A DNA stretch of 64,000 bases from Lachnospiraceae bacterium (GTDB taxonomy: Bacteria > Bacillota > Clostridia > Lachnospirales > Lachnospiraceae). Positions 49,208 through 58,842 of the stretch are shown here, one piece after another; position 1 is the stretch's first letter; each line of letters starts with the position of its first letter. The stretch is from positions 43,319 to 107,318 of the forward strand of contig JAEEMP010000061.1 in NCBI GenBank assembly GCA_016283275.1, given 5' to 3'. The notes beneath the pieces are model-generated. The model worked only from the letters and a program-made list of their open reading frames with translations. It made no database searches and was not told the DNA's origin. The position numbers and the translations under genes are program-made.

Positions 49208-49921
49208 ATGAAAACGTACGAACTTAAGAATCTGCTTATTTCAAACGCTTATCCGGGACGCGGTATCGTTATAGGTCGTTCCGAGGACGGAAAGAATGCC
49301 GTCATCGCTTATTTCATCATGGGCAGAAGCGTTAACTCAAGAAACCGTGTATTTGTGGAAGACGGTGAAGGCATAAGGACCGAAGCTTTCGATCCCGCAA
49401 AACTTTCGGATCCTTCGCTCATAATCTATGCACCCGTAAGAGTGTTCGGCGAGCACACGATAGTAACTAACGGCGATCAGACCGATACCGTTTATGACGG
49501 CTTAAGAGCCGGCAAGAGCTTTGAAGCATCATTAAGAAGCAGAAAGTATGAGCCCGATGAACCCAACTTCACACCCAGGATATCGGGTATCCTTAATTTC
49601 TCGGACGATACTTTTACATATGAAATGAATATTTTAAAAAGCAACAACGGTGACGGAAGCTGCTGCAACCGTTACAACTTCTTCTATGATAATCCAAAGA
49701 TCGGCGAAGGACGTTTTATCCATACCTACATGAAGGACGATAACCCGCTTCCGAGTTTCGAAGGCGAGCCGGAAGTAGTCAGATTAAGCGGTAACATCGA
49801 CGAGTTCGGTGAAATGTTATGGGAGAACTTAAACTTCGATAACAAGGTTTCTTTGTTTGTAAGATATACAGATCTTGAGACCGGAAAATGGGAACAGAGA
49901 ATATACAATAAGAATAAATAA
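49208..49921 (+). CDS. IMP cyclohydrolase, PurO-like
   Basis: NAYPGRGIVIGRSEDGKNAVIAYFIMGRSVNSRNRVFVEDGEGIRTEAFDPAKLSDPSLIIYAPVR; adjacent to AICAR transformylase gene and ZTP riboswitch. Confidence 0.9.
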   Translation: MKTYELKNLLISNAYPGRGIVIGRSEDGKNAVIAYFIMGRSVNSRNRVFVEDGEGIRTEAFDPAKLSDPSLIIYAPVRVFGEHTIVTNGDQTDTVYDGLRAGKSFEASLRSRKYEPDEPNFTPRISGILNFSDDTFTYEMNILKSNNGDGSCCNRYNFFYDNPKIGEGRFIHTYMKDDNPLPSFEGEPEVVRLSGNIDEFGEMLWENLNFDNKVSLFVRYTDLETGKWEQRIYNKNK

Positions 49922-49963
49922 AGCACCGGAAAAACGGTCGATAATCCAATACATAAGGAGTAA

Positions 49964-51145
49964 ATGATGAACGAGATTCAGTTAAAATACGGATGTAACC
50001 CCAATCAGAAGCCTTCAAGAATATTTATGGAGGACGGAAGCGACCTCCCTGTTACCGTTTTAAACGGACGCCCCGGATATATCAATTTCCTTGATGCATT
50101 TAACGGCTGGCAGCTTGTAAAAGAGTTAAAAGAAGCAACGGGTCTTCCCGCAGCAACAAGTTTTAAACATGTTTCTCCCGCAGGTGCGGCAGTCGGTCTT
50201 CCGCTTGACGATACGCTTGCAAAGATATACTGGGTGGACGATCTTGGTGAATTAAGCCCTCTTGCATCGGCTTACGCAAGAGCCAGAGGTGCAGACAGAA
50301 TGTCTTCTTTCGGAGACTTTATCGCGCTTTCGGATGTCTGCGATGTCGATACCGCAAAGCTTATAAAAAGAGAAGTCTCGGACGGTGTCATCGCACCCGG
50401 TTATACCGATGAAGCACTTTCTATATTAAAAGCCAAGAAGAACGGAAATTATAATGTTATTCAGATAGACCCTTCATACGTACCCGCCGAGATCGAAAGA
50501 AAGCAGGTTTACGGTATTACTTTCGAGCAGGGCAGAAACGAACTTGATATAAACAAAGATCTTTTTGCGAATATCGTTACAAAGAATAAAGATATTCCGG
50601 AAAGTGCGCTTATCGACATGAAGATTGCCATGATCACATTAAAGTATACGCAGTCAAACTCAGTATGCTACGTTAAGGGCGGACAGGCCATCGGTATCGG
50701 TGCGGGACAGCAGTCGAGGATCCACTGCACACGTCTTGCGGGCCAGAAGGCGGATAACTGGTTTTTGCGTCAGAGCCCCCAGGTCATGGGTCTTGATTTT
50801 ATCGACGGACTCGGCCGTGCCGACAGAGATAATGCGATCGACGTATATATGGGTGACGAGTATGAAGATGTATTGAGAGAAGGTGAATGGCAGAAGAGAT
50901 TTAAGACAAAGCCCGAAGTATTTACCCGAGAAGCCAAGAAGGAATGGCTTTCCAAGAACACGAATGTAACACTCGGTTCCGATGCGTTCTTCCCGTTCTC
51001 CGACAATATCGAAAGAGCATTTAAGAGCGGTGTAAAATACATTGCCGAACCCGGTGGCTCCGTAAGGGACGACCTTGTAATCGAGTGTGCCGATCATTAT
51101 AATATGGTAATGGCGTTTACAGGTATAAGATTATTTCATCATTAA
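49964..51145 (+). CDS. purH: Phosphoribosylaminoimidazolecarboxamide (AICAR) formyltransferase, PurH AICARFT domain only
   Basis: [61 protein letters not shown]; lacks the N-terminal IMP cyclohydrolase (MGS-like) domain. Confidence 0.93.
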   Translation: MMNEIQLKYGCNPNQKPSRIFMEDGSDLPVTVLNGRPGYINFLDAFNGWQLVKELKEATGLPAATSFKHVSPAGAAVGLPLDDTLAKIYWVDDLGELSPLASAYARARGADRMSSFGDFIALSDVCDVDTAKLIKREVSDGVIAPGYTDEALSILKAKKNGNYNVIQIDPSYVPAEIERKQVYGITFEQGRNELDINKDLFANIVTKNKDIPESALIDMKIAMITLKYTQSNSVCYVKGGQAIGIGAGQQSRIHCTRLAGQKADNWFLRQSPQVMGLDFIDGLGRADRDNAIDVYMGDEYEDVLREGEWQKRFKTKPEVFTREAKKEWLSKNTNVTLGSDAFFPFSDNIERAFKSGVKYIAEPGGSVRDDLVIECADHYNMVMAFTGIRLFHH

Positions 51146-51149
51146 GATT

Positions 51150-51821
51150 ATGGATACTTTAAAGATCATTGCACACATACGGACGGATTTTCCGGAGAAG
51201 TTCGGAATACCGAGACAGAGCGGCCTTGTAAAGAGCGCTGTCGGACGTATTGTTTTCGAACCCGAATTCAGAAGCCCTGATGCCATTAAAGGCATCAGCG
51301 GCTTTTCGTATCTCTGGATATTGTGGAAATTTGAAGATGCGCACAGAAATGAATTTAATGCTACAGTAAGGCCTCCAAGGCTCGGAGGAAACGAAACGGT
51401 CGGAGTATTTGCTTCAAGATCGCCGTATCGGCCGAATCCGATCGGATTGTCTTCCGTAAAGCTTGAAGGAATCGAGGACACGCCCGAAGGAAAAGTTTTG
51501 GTTGTCAGCGGCGTCGATATGAGAGATAATACACCAATATATGACATCAAACCTTATCTTTCGTATGCCGATTCCCATCCGGATGCGACCGACGGTTTTG
51601 GCGGCGACCACTTAAAAGAGTCTTTGGTGGTTGAATGTGACGCCAAATTGTTGTATAAATTGGACGAGAAAAAAAGAGAAACCCTTCTTGATATCTTAAG
51701 ACAGGATCCGAGGCCTCATTACCATGACGATCCGGCAAGAGTGTACGGGGTTTCGTTTGATAAATATAATGTAAAATTCAAAGTTGGTTCAGGAATACTT
51801 AAGGTTATTGAGATATCATAG
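51150..51821 (+). CDS. trmO: tRNA (N6-threonylcarbamoyladenosine-37) methyltransferase TrmO
   Basis: IAHIRTDFPEKFGIPRQSGL...RPPRLGGNETVGVFASRSPYRPNPIGLSSVKLE; C-terminal DPRPHYHDDPARVYGVSF. Confidence 0.9.
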   Translation: MDTLKIIAHIRTDFPEKFGIPRQSGLVKSAVGRIVFEPEFRSPDAIKGISGFSYLWILWKFEDAHRNEFNATVRPPRLGGNETVGVFASRSPYRPNPIGLSSVKLEGIEDTPEGKVLVVSGVDMRDNTPIYDIKPYLSYADSHPDATDGFGGDHLKESLVVECDAKLLYKLDEKKRETLLDILRQDPRPHYHDDPARVYGVSFDKYNVKFKVGSGILKVIEIS

Positions 51822-51837
51822 TTATTGAATGCTTAAG

Positions 51838-51900
51838 GCTTGCCGCCGATTAAAGGCGCTATCGCGCGCGGCGGCAAGCAGGCAAGCCACTATCGTGGCT
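51838..51900. repeat. Tandem palindromic elements (two hairpins) in an intergenic region
   Basis: GCTTGCCGCCG (51838-51848)/CGGCGGCAAGC (51869-51879), then AGCCAC (51885-51890)/GTGGCT (51895-51900). Confidence 0.7.
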
Positions 51901-51924
51901 CACAAAAAACAGGAGGTTTTAAAA

Positions 51925-52914
51925 GTGATAGTAAAATCAACGATTACCGATGAAGAACTTAAAAGAGCCAAGGATATATCGGACAAGATCCTTAACTACT
52001 ATAACAGCAAGGTTGTGGGCCAGCCGTTTCTCGGTGCGGCGATCCTGGTCGCAATGATGAATAACGGACACATCTTACTTGAATCCGTTCCCGGTCTTGC
52101 AAAGACAACGGCAGCAAAGGTTATGACCGATGCCGTACACGGTTCGTTTTCACGTATCCAGTGTACGCCCGACCTTATCCCGAGTGATATCGTCGGTACA
52201 CAGATATTCAATATGGCCACCAACAGTTTTGAGACAAAGATCGGTCCCGTTTTTGCAAACTTCGTGCTCCTTGACGAGATCAACAGATCTTCCGCAAAGA
52301 CACAGAGTGCCATGCTTGAGGCAATGGCCGAGCATGAAGTTACGATCGGCGGCGAGATATATAAGATGCCTGATGTTTTCGTGGTGATCGCAACCCAGAA
52401 CCCTATCGAACAGGAAGGTACATACGAGCTTGCCGAAGCACAGATGGACAGATTCCTGTTAAAGGTAGAGTTAAACTATCCCGATCCCGCTTCGGAAGTT
52501 GAGATATTAAACAGGATAGAGGCCGACGTATTCTCAAAGAGAGAAGCGGTCTGCGACTTAAACGACATTCTTTTCCTCCAGGAAGCTTCAAGGAAAGTAT
52601 ACCTGGATCCTGCAGTAAAGCAGTATATCGTTGACATCGTACAGGCTTCGCGTAACACAAAGCAGCTTATCCATCCCAATCTTTCACAGTATGTGACAAT
52701 GGGAGCAAGTACCCGTGCGGCGATCACATTTATGGCAGTTTCGAAGTCGATCGCTCTTTTGAACGGACGTAACTATGTAACACCCGATGATGTGCGTGCA
52801 ATGCGTTATGAAGTGCTCCGTCACAGGATAATGCTCAATTTTGCCGCTGTAGCCGACGGAGTTCAGGAAGAAACCATCATTGACGCTATCATAGGAGCTG
52901 TAAGAACACCATGA
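51925..52914 (+). CDS. MoxR-family AAA+ ATPase
   Basis: HILLESVPGLAKTTAAKVMTDA, FVLLDEINRSSAKTQSAMLEAMAE, IATQNPIEQEGTYELAEAQMDRF. Start chosen at GTG 51925 (AGGAGG 8 nt upstream) instead of 51829. Confidence 0.93.
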   Translation: MIVKSTITDEELKRAKDISDKILNYYNSKVVGQPFLGAAILVAMMNNGHILLESVPGLAKTTAAKVMTDAVHGSFSRIQCTPDLIPSDIVGTQIFNMATNSFETKIGPVFANFVLLDEINRSSAKTQSAMLEAMAEHEVTIGGEIYKMPDVFVVIATQNPIEQEGTYELAEAQMDRFLLKVELNYPDPASEVEILNRIEADVFSKREAVCDLNDILFLQEASRKVYLDPAVKQYIVDIVQASRNTKQLIHPNLSQYVTMGASTRAAITFMAVSKSIALLNGRNYVTPDDVRAMRYEVLRHRIMLNFAAVADGVQEETIIDAIIGAVRTP

Positions 52915-53798
52915 GAATGAGATATATATCGCGGATTCAGGCGAATCTCAAACGATATCAGATCATTTATTCACGCAAAGCCACGGCCAATGTTCTGGAC
53001 GGTTCATATAAGTCGGTATTTAAAGGCCGAAGCATGAACTTCGACGAATTAAGAGAGTACGTACCCGGCGATGAGATAAAAGACATGGACTGGAAAGCCA
53101 GTGCCAGAAACCGCAAGCTTTATGTGAGAGAATATGTTGCCGAGAAAAAACACAACGTTATGTTTGTGCTTGATACGAATGCCAGAATGCTGGGTGATTC
53201 GGAAAGGCTTGAGGAAAAGCGTGAGCTTGCCATCATGAGTGCGGGCACGCTTGCTTTCTATGTCGATAAGAACGGTGATTTTGTGGGCGCAACATACGGA
53301 ACCTTCAGTTCCATCAATCATTTCCCGCTTAAAACAGGGCTCGGAAACATAGAGACCATACTCGAAAACTATCATAACGAGGTTGTGCCGGCAAATAATT
53401 CCGATATCAACAACACCCTTGACTATATAGTAAGAAATTTCAGACGTAAGACCATACTTATCATAGTGACCGATCTTGAAGGCGTATTAAGGATATCGGA
53501 CGTCAATATCAAAAGACTTCTGGTCGCACATGATGTTTTGGTGGTAAACGTAAGCGATGCAGATATTGCCTACAACAAAATGTACAATATCGGTGAGGGA
53601 TTATATATGCCCGATTTCTTCTTAAAAGATAAAAAACTTGTGGCAAAGGCCAAAGAAAACAAGTTAAATGCCATGAATGCAATGCATGAAAAACTTAAGA
53701 AGTTCGGCATCCCTTATGTAACGATAGACGATTTTAACGAGATCGAGCGCGAGCTCATGACACTTTTAAGTTCTCACAGAGGCGGAGGAAAGCAGTAA
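52911..53798 (+). CDS. DUF58 domain-containing protein
   Basis: GRSMNFDELREYVPGDEIKDMDWKASARNRKLYVREYVAEKKHNVMFVLDTNARM. Confidence 0.92.
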   Translation: MRMRYISRIQANLKRYQIIYSRKATANVLDGSYKSVFKGRSMNFDELREYVPGDEIKDMDWKASARNRKLYVREYVAEKKHNVMFVLDTNARMLGDSERLEEKRELAIMSAGTLAFYVDKNGDFVGATYGTFSSINHFPLKTGLGNIETILENYHNEVVPANNSDINNTLDYIVRNFRRKTILIIVTDLEGVLRISDVNIKRLLVAHDVLVVNVSDADIAYNKMYNIGEGLYMPDFFLKDKKLVAKAKENKLNAMNAMHEKLKKFGIPYVTIDDFNEIERELMTLLSSHRGGGKQ

Positions 53799-54281
53799 TT
53801 GGATTCGGTTATAAATGTTCAGGAACCTTTTATGTATCATATGTGGCCCATTATCGTGGTGCTTCTTCTGCTTACGGTGCTCGGGATAATCATCCTGGCA
53901 AGTTATTACAGAAAGAAGACAAAGCCCGTTTTGCCGGTTGAAAAGCCAATCGAGCGAAAGTTCTATACGATGCAGGAAAGGTCGGTACTTAAAAATAAAT
54001 ATCTCGGTTTACTCAGTGCTCTTGAGGCGCGCTTTAGAAACGGAGAGATCGAACGCCGTCCGGCATACCAGGAATTGAGCGCTTTGGTGAGAAGCTTTCT
54101 TAAAGAGATATCCGGAGTGGATGTTACAAACTGTACGCTCGAACAGATAAAGGAAATGAACGTACCCGTTATCACTCCGCTCATAGCCAACTATTACGAG
54201 CCCGAATTTGCGCTCGAAACGGACGACGATCTTTTGGATTCGATAAATAATGCAAAGAGGATAATAGAAAGATGGAATTAA
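53799..54281 (+). CDS. Small membrane protein in MoxR/Bat operon
   Basis: One N-terminal TM, then cytoplasmic helix-rich region; TTG start right after DUF58 stop. Confidence 0.65.
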   Translation: MDSVINVQEPFMYHMWPIIVVLLLLTVLGIIILASYYRKKTKPVLPVEKPIERKFYTMQERSVLKNKYLGLLSALEARFRNGEIERRPAYQELSALVRSFLKEISGVDVTNCTLEQIKEMNVPVITPLIANYYEPEFALETDDDLLDSINNAKRIIERWN

Positions 54282-55297
54282 AATATCGCTTTGTATTGTA
54301 TATAGGTTTTGCCGCAGCTGTTTTGATAAGCATTCTTTTGCTCATTAAGAAAAAGAAGCAGACAAAATACGCCGACGGCGTTAAGCTTGCCAACACCTAT
54401 GTACTCGATAAAGATGATTATTATCTTGCAAAAATTAAATTATACAAGGCTTTTTCGGTGGGAATGGCTCTTTCGCTCATCGTGTCGATCCTTTGCACTA
54501 CGATTTTGTGTGCAAGACCTTATGAACGGAAGAAGATAGTCGAAGACAAGTACTGCAGGGACATTATCTTATGTCTTGATGTATCGACTTCGGTCGATGA
54601 ACTGAACGCAAAACTCATGGGGGAACTTATCGATATGGTGGGCGACCTTGAAAAAGAGCGCTTCGGCATTATTATCTTCAACACTTCACCGGTTTTGCTG
54701 ACCCCTCTTACCGATGATTACGAGTATATACAGGAGACTCTCGGAAATATCGAAAAGGCTATGAAGAACCGCGTTAAGATGTATAACTCGTTCTTTTACC
54801 CCGACGACTGGTATTACTGGGAAAGTTATATCTCCGACGGTACTCTTGTGGGTAACGAAGAACGCGGAAGCTCGCTCATAGGCGACGGCCTTGCGGCAAC
54901 GGTCAACAATTTCTCGACGGTCGATGACGACAGGACGAAGATAGTCATCTTTACAACCGATAACGACCCTTACGGCAAAGAGATAGTACCGCTTAAAACC
55001 GCTGCGGAAATATGCAAGCAGCGCGGTATCACGGTCTACGGTATCGGTACAAAGGAAATGACCAATCACAACATGAAGGCGATGAAAAACGCAATGGAAG
55101 TGACCGGCGGCGAATTCTTCCTTGAAGAGGAATCGGGAACCTTTGACGAGATAGTGAAGAGGATCGAGAGCCACAGCGAGAGCCTTGTGCCCGGCGATAC
55201 TTACTATGTGGATCTGGACAGACCGCGCGGAATGTATATCTTAACGCTTATCTCGGTCATTTGTGTATTTTTGTTTGCAAGGCTTTTAAGGGAGTAA
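54272..55297 (+). CDS. VWA-domain membrane protein (BatA-like)
   Basis: IILCLDVSTSVDELNAK MIDAS motif (DxSxS), TM segments at both ends. Confidence 0.85.
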   Translation: MELKYRFVLYIGFAAAVLISILLLIKKKKQTKYADGVKLANTYVLDKDDYYLAKIKLYKAFSVGMALSLIVSILCTTILCARPYERKKIVEDKYCRDIILCLDVSTSVDELNAKLMGELIDMVGDLEKERFGIIIFNTSPVLLTPLTDDYEYIQETLGNIEKAMKNRVKMYNSFFYPDDWYYWESYISDGTLVGNEERGSSLIGDGLAATVNNFSTVDDDRTKIVIFTTDNDPYGKEIVPLKTAAEICKQRGITVYGIGTKEMTNHNMKAMKNAMEVTGGEFFLEEESGTFDEIVKRIESHSESLVPGDTYYVDLDRPRGMYILTLISVICVFLFARLLRE

Positions 55298-55310
55298 CGG
55301 AGCTTAATAT

Positions 55311-56279
55311 ATGACGATAAATCCAATATTACCCATATGGCTGATGGCAATTATCTGCGTCGGACTTTTATTTCTCAAACGAAAAGGAGTCTGGGGCTTT
55401 ATAAGGCAGATAATCATCGTCATACTGATATTTTTGATCAATTTAAGAATAATGATACCCGGCGAAGTCGAAAACGTCGGAAAACAGGAACGTGATCTCT
55501 ATGTGCTTTTCGTCGTGGACGATACGATAAGCATGGTCGCCCGGGATTATAACGGCAGCGAAGAACGTCTTACCGGGGTAAAAGAAACTGTCTGCCATAT
55601 AGCGGATGAGCTTGAGGGAGCGAAGTTCGGAATGATATCCTTCCACAACAGCGCAAACAGGCTTGCCCCTTTTACCGACAATACGGACCACATAAAGAAC
55701 GTTGTGAACTCAATCTATCCTATAGGCGAGATATATGCTCACGGAAGTTCCTTAAACGTTCCGCATGATACGATGCTGACTGAACTCAATATGGCTTATC
55801 AGAAAGCAGACGGAGCCATAGCGGTGTTCTTTATAAGCGACGGCGAGATCACAAACGACGAAAAACTTCGCGACTTCTCTGATCTTAAGAAATACATAAA
55901 CGGCGGAGCGGTGCTGGGCTTCGGTACCACACAGGGCGGCAACATGTATCTTAAAGAATACTATGAGGATGAGCCCAAAATGATACAGGACACCACGGTC
56001 TATCCGAATGTTCCGGCAGTTTCAAAGATCGATGAGTATAATCTTAATGCCATTTCGAAGGATTTCGGTATTGATTACATACATGTCACAAAGCCTTCGG
56101 ATGTCGACAATGAGATAGAAGCCGTTAAAAGGATCGCTGACAGTTCTTTTGCCGAGTTTGACGACGATCATAAAAAGATCGTAAACGGTGCAACGGATAT
56201 CTATTATTATTTTGCTATACCGCTTCTGGCAATGCTTATATTGGAAGGCGCATTGCTTGTTAAAAGGAAAAGAAAATGA
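55311..56279 (+). CDS. VWA-domain membrane protein (BatB-like)
   Basis: LYVLFVVDDTISMVARD (MIDAS-like), AVFFISDGEIT, C-terminal TM. Confidence 0.85.
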   Translation: MTINPILPIWLMAIICVGLLFLKRKGVWGFIRQIIIVILIFLINLRIMIPGEVENVGKQERDLYVLFVVDDTISMVARDYNGSEERLTGVKETVCHIADELEGAKFGMISFHNSANRLAPFTDNTDHIKNVVNSIYPIGEIYAHGSSLNVPHDTMLTELNMAYQKADGAIAVFFISDGEITNDEKLRDFSDLKKYINGGAVLGFGTTQGGNMYLKEYYEDEPKMIQDTTVYPNVPAVSKIDEYNLNAISKDFGIDYIHVTKPSDVDNEIEAVKRIADSSFAEFDDDHKKIVNGATDIYYYFAIPLLAMLILEGALLVKRKRK

Positions 56280-57175
56280 AGAAATCTATGATAATCGTGT
56301 GGATCGCTTTGTTTCTTGTGTTTCTGGCCCTTACTTACAATTATGTACGCACCGGTAAGGCCATAGGACATTTTTATGAGGATTCAATGCGTTTGGAGGA
56401 TCTGTCGGAGCTTGGCTTCATAAGTCCTTACATAAACCACTACAACCGCGGAATTACATATTATACGTCCAAGGATTATTTAAATGCCGAGAAGGAATTT
56501 CGCAAGGCACTTAAGGCGACTCATCCGTCCGATGAAGAGAGGGACTGCAAGATAAGGATCAACCTTGCGCTTTCCATGGTAAAGCCTTTGACTCCGGACA
56601 GCATTACTCTCGACAATGTCGATTATGCGATAAAGATCCTTGAAGAAGCCAGATCGATCCTCTGTGAAAGGGGCTGTGCCGACATGGAGGATAAGGAATG
56701 GCATAACGATGATGCACAGACCCTTAAGAAAGAGATAGATGCATACATAGAAATGCTTAAAAATTTCAGGGACAATCCTCCTCCTCCGCAGAATGACGAT
56801 TCAAACGGAAACGGGGACGGAGGCGGCGGCAACGGCGGTGGCGACGATAGCCAAAACGGCGGTGGCGGCGGCAATGACGATTCAAACGGCGGCGGTGACA
56901 ACGGCGGTCAGGATGGCGATCAGAACGGACAGGGCGACCAGAACAATAACGGTGGCGGTGATGATCAGAATAATGGCGGCGGAGACCAGGATCAGAACAA
57001 CGGCGGTGGCGACGACAACCAAAACGGCGGTGGCGGCGGCCAGAGCAACGACCCCTATCAGGACATGCTTGATGAACTTCAGGGCCTTCAGGGTGATTCC
57101 ACGCAGGATCGTCAGCATTCCCAGGATTTCGAAAACAACTCGGACTATTCTTATTACAGCGGAAAGCCCTGGTAA
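56276..57175 (+). CDS. TPR-like protein with Gly/Asn/Asp-rich low-complexity tail (BatC-like)
   Basis: HYNRGITYYTSKDYLNAEKEFRKALKA TPR-like helix pair, then long GGGDDSQNGGGGGNDD tract. Confidence 0.75.
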   Translation: MKKSMIIVWIALFLVFLALTYNYVRTGKAIGHFYEDSMRLEDLSELGFISPYINHYNRGITYYTSKDYLNAEKEFRKALKATHPSDEERDCKIRINLALSMVKPLTPDSITLDNVDYAIKILEEARSILCERGCADMEDKEWHNDDAQTLKKEIDAYIEMLKNFRDNPPPPQNDDSNGNGDGGGGNGGGDDSQNGGGGGNDDSNGGGDNGGQDGDQNGQGDQNNNGGGDDQNNGGGDQDQNNGGGDDNQNGGGGGQSNDPYQDMLDELQGLQGDSTQDRQHSQDFENNSDYSYYSGKPW

Positions 57176-57190
57176 AACTTGACACAAAAC

Positions 57191-57235
57191 AAAAAAGCGT
57201 CGCATTGAGGTGACCCCTCAATGCGACGCTTTAAT
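57191..57235. terminator. Bidirectional terminator between convergent genes
   Basis: aaagcgtcgcattgagg-tgac-ccctcaatgcgacgcttt long near-perfect stem, A-rich and T-rich flanks. Confidence 0.88.
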
Positions 57236-57246
57236 TATTTTAACGG

Positions 57247-58686
57247 TCAATCGTTGTCCAAAGCTTCGAGACCCTTGGCGTTTGCAACCTTTTCGGCTTT
57301 GATGTTTTTAACAAGTGTTGTGAACATCGTACAGCTTAAGATCGTGAGGATGCACGCGTAAATGGGAAGCGCGCCCCATGCACCGGTTGCCTTAAACACA
57401 AGACCCAGCAAGATGGGTGTAACGGTCTGTGCGGACATGCTTGCAGTGTAGTAGTAGCCGGTGAATTTTCCGATCTTCTTTGAAGAGCAGAGTTCCACGA
57501 CCATAGGGAATGAACAGTTGTGTACAAGAGCCATTCCGAAGCCTTTGATAACCCATACCACAAAGAGAAGAGCGGGGAAAGAAAACTCGCCGTTTGCTCC
57601 TGTCACGACTCCGGTGGGTTTTGCAAAGCACATTACTATGTAGGCAAGGACCGTAACGGTAAGACCTGAGGATATGGTCCATTTTCGCCCTATTTTATCG
57701 GCGATCGATCCTGCGGTCGCAAAACCGACAACGGAAGCAACACCTCCCAGTATGGTGAGGATCATGGTCTTCGATGATGAAGACTGAAGATGATAGATTA
57801 CGTAGTTTCCTATATAAGTACCTATTGCGTTGTCCGCCATGAACCACAAGAATTCTGCCGCAAGGATTGCAAGAAGCATTCTTTTATTGGCCTTGCTCAT
57901 AGGCTTGTCGTCATCGACCGGGGTTTCGATCGCTGCGAGTTTTTCGCCTTCTTCCATTTCATCTTTGAGTTCTTCGGCCAGTTTGTTTTCTTTTATCGTA
58001 AAGAAAAGTACCATAGCGGATATGACCATAAGAAGCGATGCTACCAGGAAGGGGATCTCGATCGTCCATACGTTGCGGGCTTCATCCCCCGAATTGATGT
58101 AATCGCTCAATTTAAGGAATATACCGAGAACCGTGGCAAATGCACCGCCGAGATAACCCATGATATTGATGATACCGTTGGCTTTTGCACGCAAAGGCTT
58201 GGGCGTTATATCGGGCATCAATGCAACCGCGGGGTTTCTGTACATCATCATGAACATGAGCACGATCGCCATCATAACGACCATTGCTGCGATATTATTC
58301 TTATGGAAGAAAAGAGGAATGAACGGGAATGCTACAGCGGCAACAAATGTGCCGGTCAGGATATAAGGCATTCTTTTTCCGATAGGACTCTTTGTCTTGT
58401 CGGACAGGCTTCCGAAAATGGGGAGCAGTATCAAAGCGGCCAGATTATCACAGGCCATTATTATCCCGACTATCCACTGAACCTGAAGGATCTTTGAGGG
58501 ATCGCTTGCTTTAAGCCCTGCAGAAGACAGTCCGAACATTCTTCGAGCGAAGATGTCCGTTAAGAATGTGGGACACCAGGAATCGTATACCTGCCACAGA
58601 AGAAGTATCCCGAAAAACGCGAAACCGATAAGCGCGGTACGTTTTCCGTTCAATTTAAGCCCCACAGAATTGTTTTTTGTTTTCAT
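57247..58686 (-). CDS. MFS transporter (SLC45/GPH-like sugar transporter)
   Basis: 12-TM pattern; LLPIFGSLSDKTKSPIGKRMPYILTGTF motif. Confidence 0.85.
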   Translation of the reverse strand: MKTKNNSVGLKLNGKRTALIGFAFFGILLLWQVYDSWCPTFLTDIFARRMFGLSSAGLKASDPSKILQVQWIVGIIMACDNLAALILLPIFGSLSDKTKSPIGKRMPYILTGTFVAAVAFPFIPLFFHKNNIAAMVVMMAIVLMFMMMYRNPAVALMPDITPKPLRAKANGIINIMGYLGGAFATVLGIFLKLSDYINSGDEARNVWTIEIPFLVASLLMVISAMVLFFTIKENKLAEELKDEMEEGEKLAAIETPVDDDKPMSKANKRMLLAILAAEFLWFMADNAIGTYIGNYVIYHLQSSSSKTMILTILGGVASVVGFATAGSIADKIGRKWTISSGLTVTVLAYIVMCFAKPTGVVTGANGEFSFPALLFVVWVIKGFGMALVHNCSFPMVVELCSSKKIGKFTGYYYTASMSAQTVTPILLGLVFKATGAWGALPIYACILTILSCTMFTTLVKNIKAEKVANAKGLEALDND

Positions 58687-58842
58687 GTATCAGTCTCCCT
58701 TTGTTTTCTGCCGCACCGTACGCATCTTACCGGCGGCAATTTGGTTATTTTTACTGCATTTATAATGTAGTATAATCTATAAGTAGATTATAAAATATGG
58801 GTAATAAAAGTCAAATACGGCTTTAAACAGAGGACAACGGAT

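Noticed and set aside
51829-51924. N-terminal extension of the MoxR ORF
   Set aside because: Translates through the hairpin element; a GTG at 51925 has an AGGAGG at optimal spacing.
56623-57221. Antisense and alternative-frame ORFs over the Gly/Asn/Asp-rich tail (56623-56901 -, 56766-57221 -, 56793-57182 +, 56882-57205 -)
   Set aside because: Products are low-complexity (Pro/Arg/Thr-rich) and arise from the repetitive GGC/GGT coding sequence; no RBS, and the main frame is clearly coding.
57790-58497. Plus-strand 235-aa ORF opposite the MFS transporter
   Set aside because: Antisense to a well-supported 12-TM transporter; His/Cys-rich composition and no RBS.
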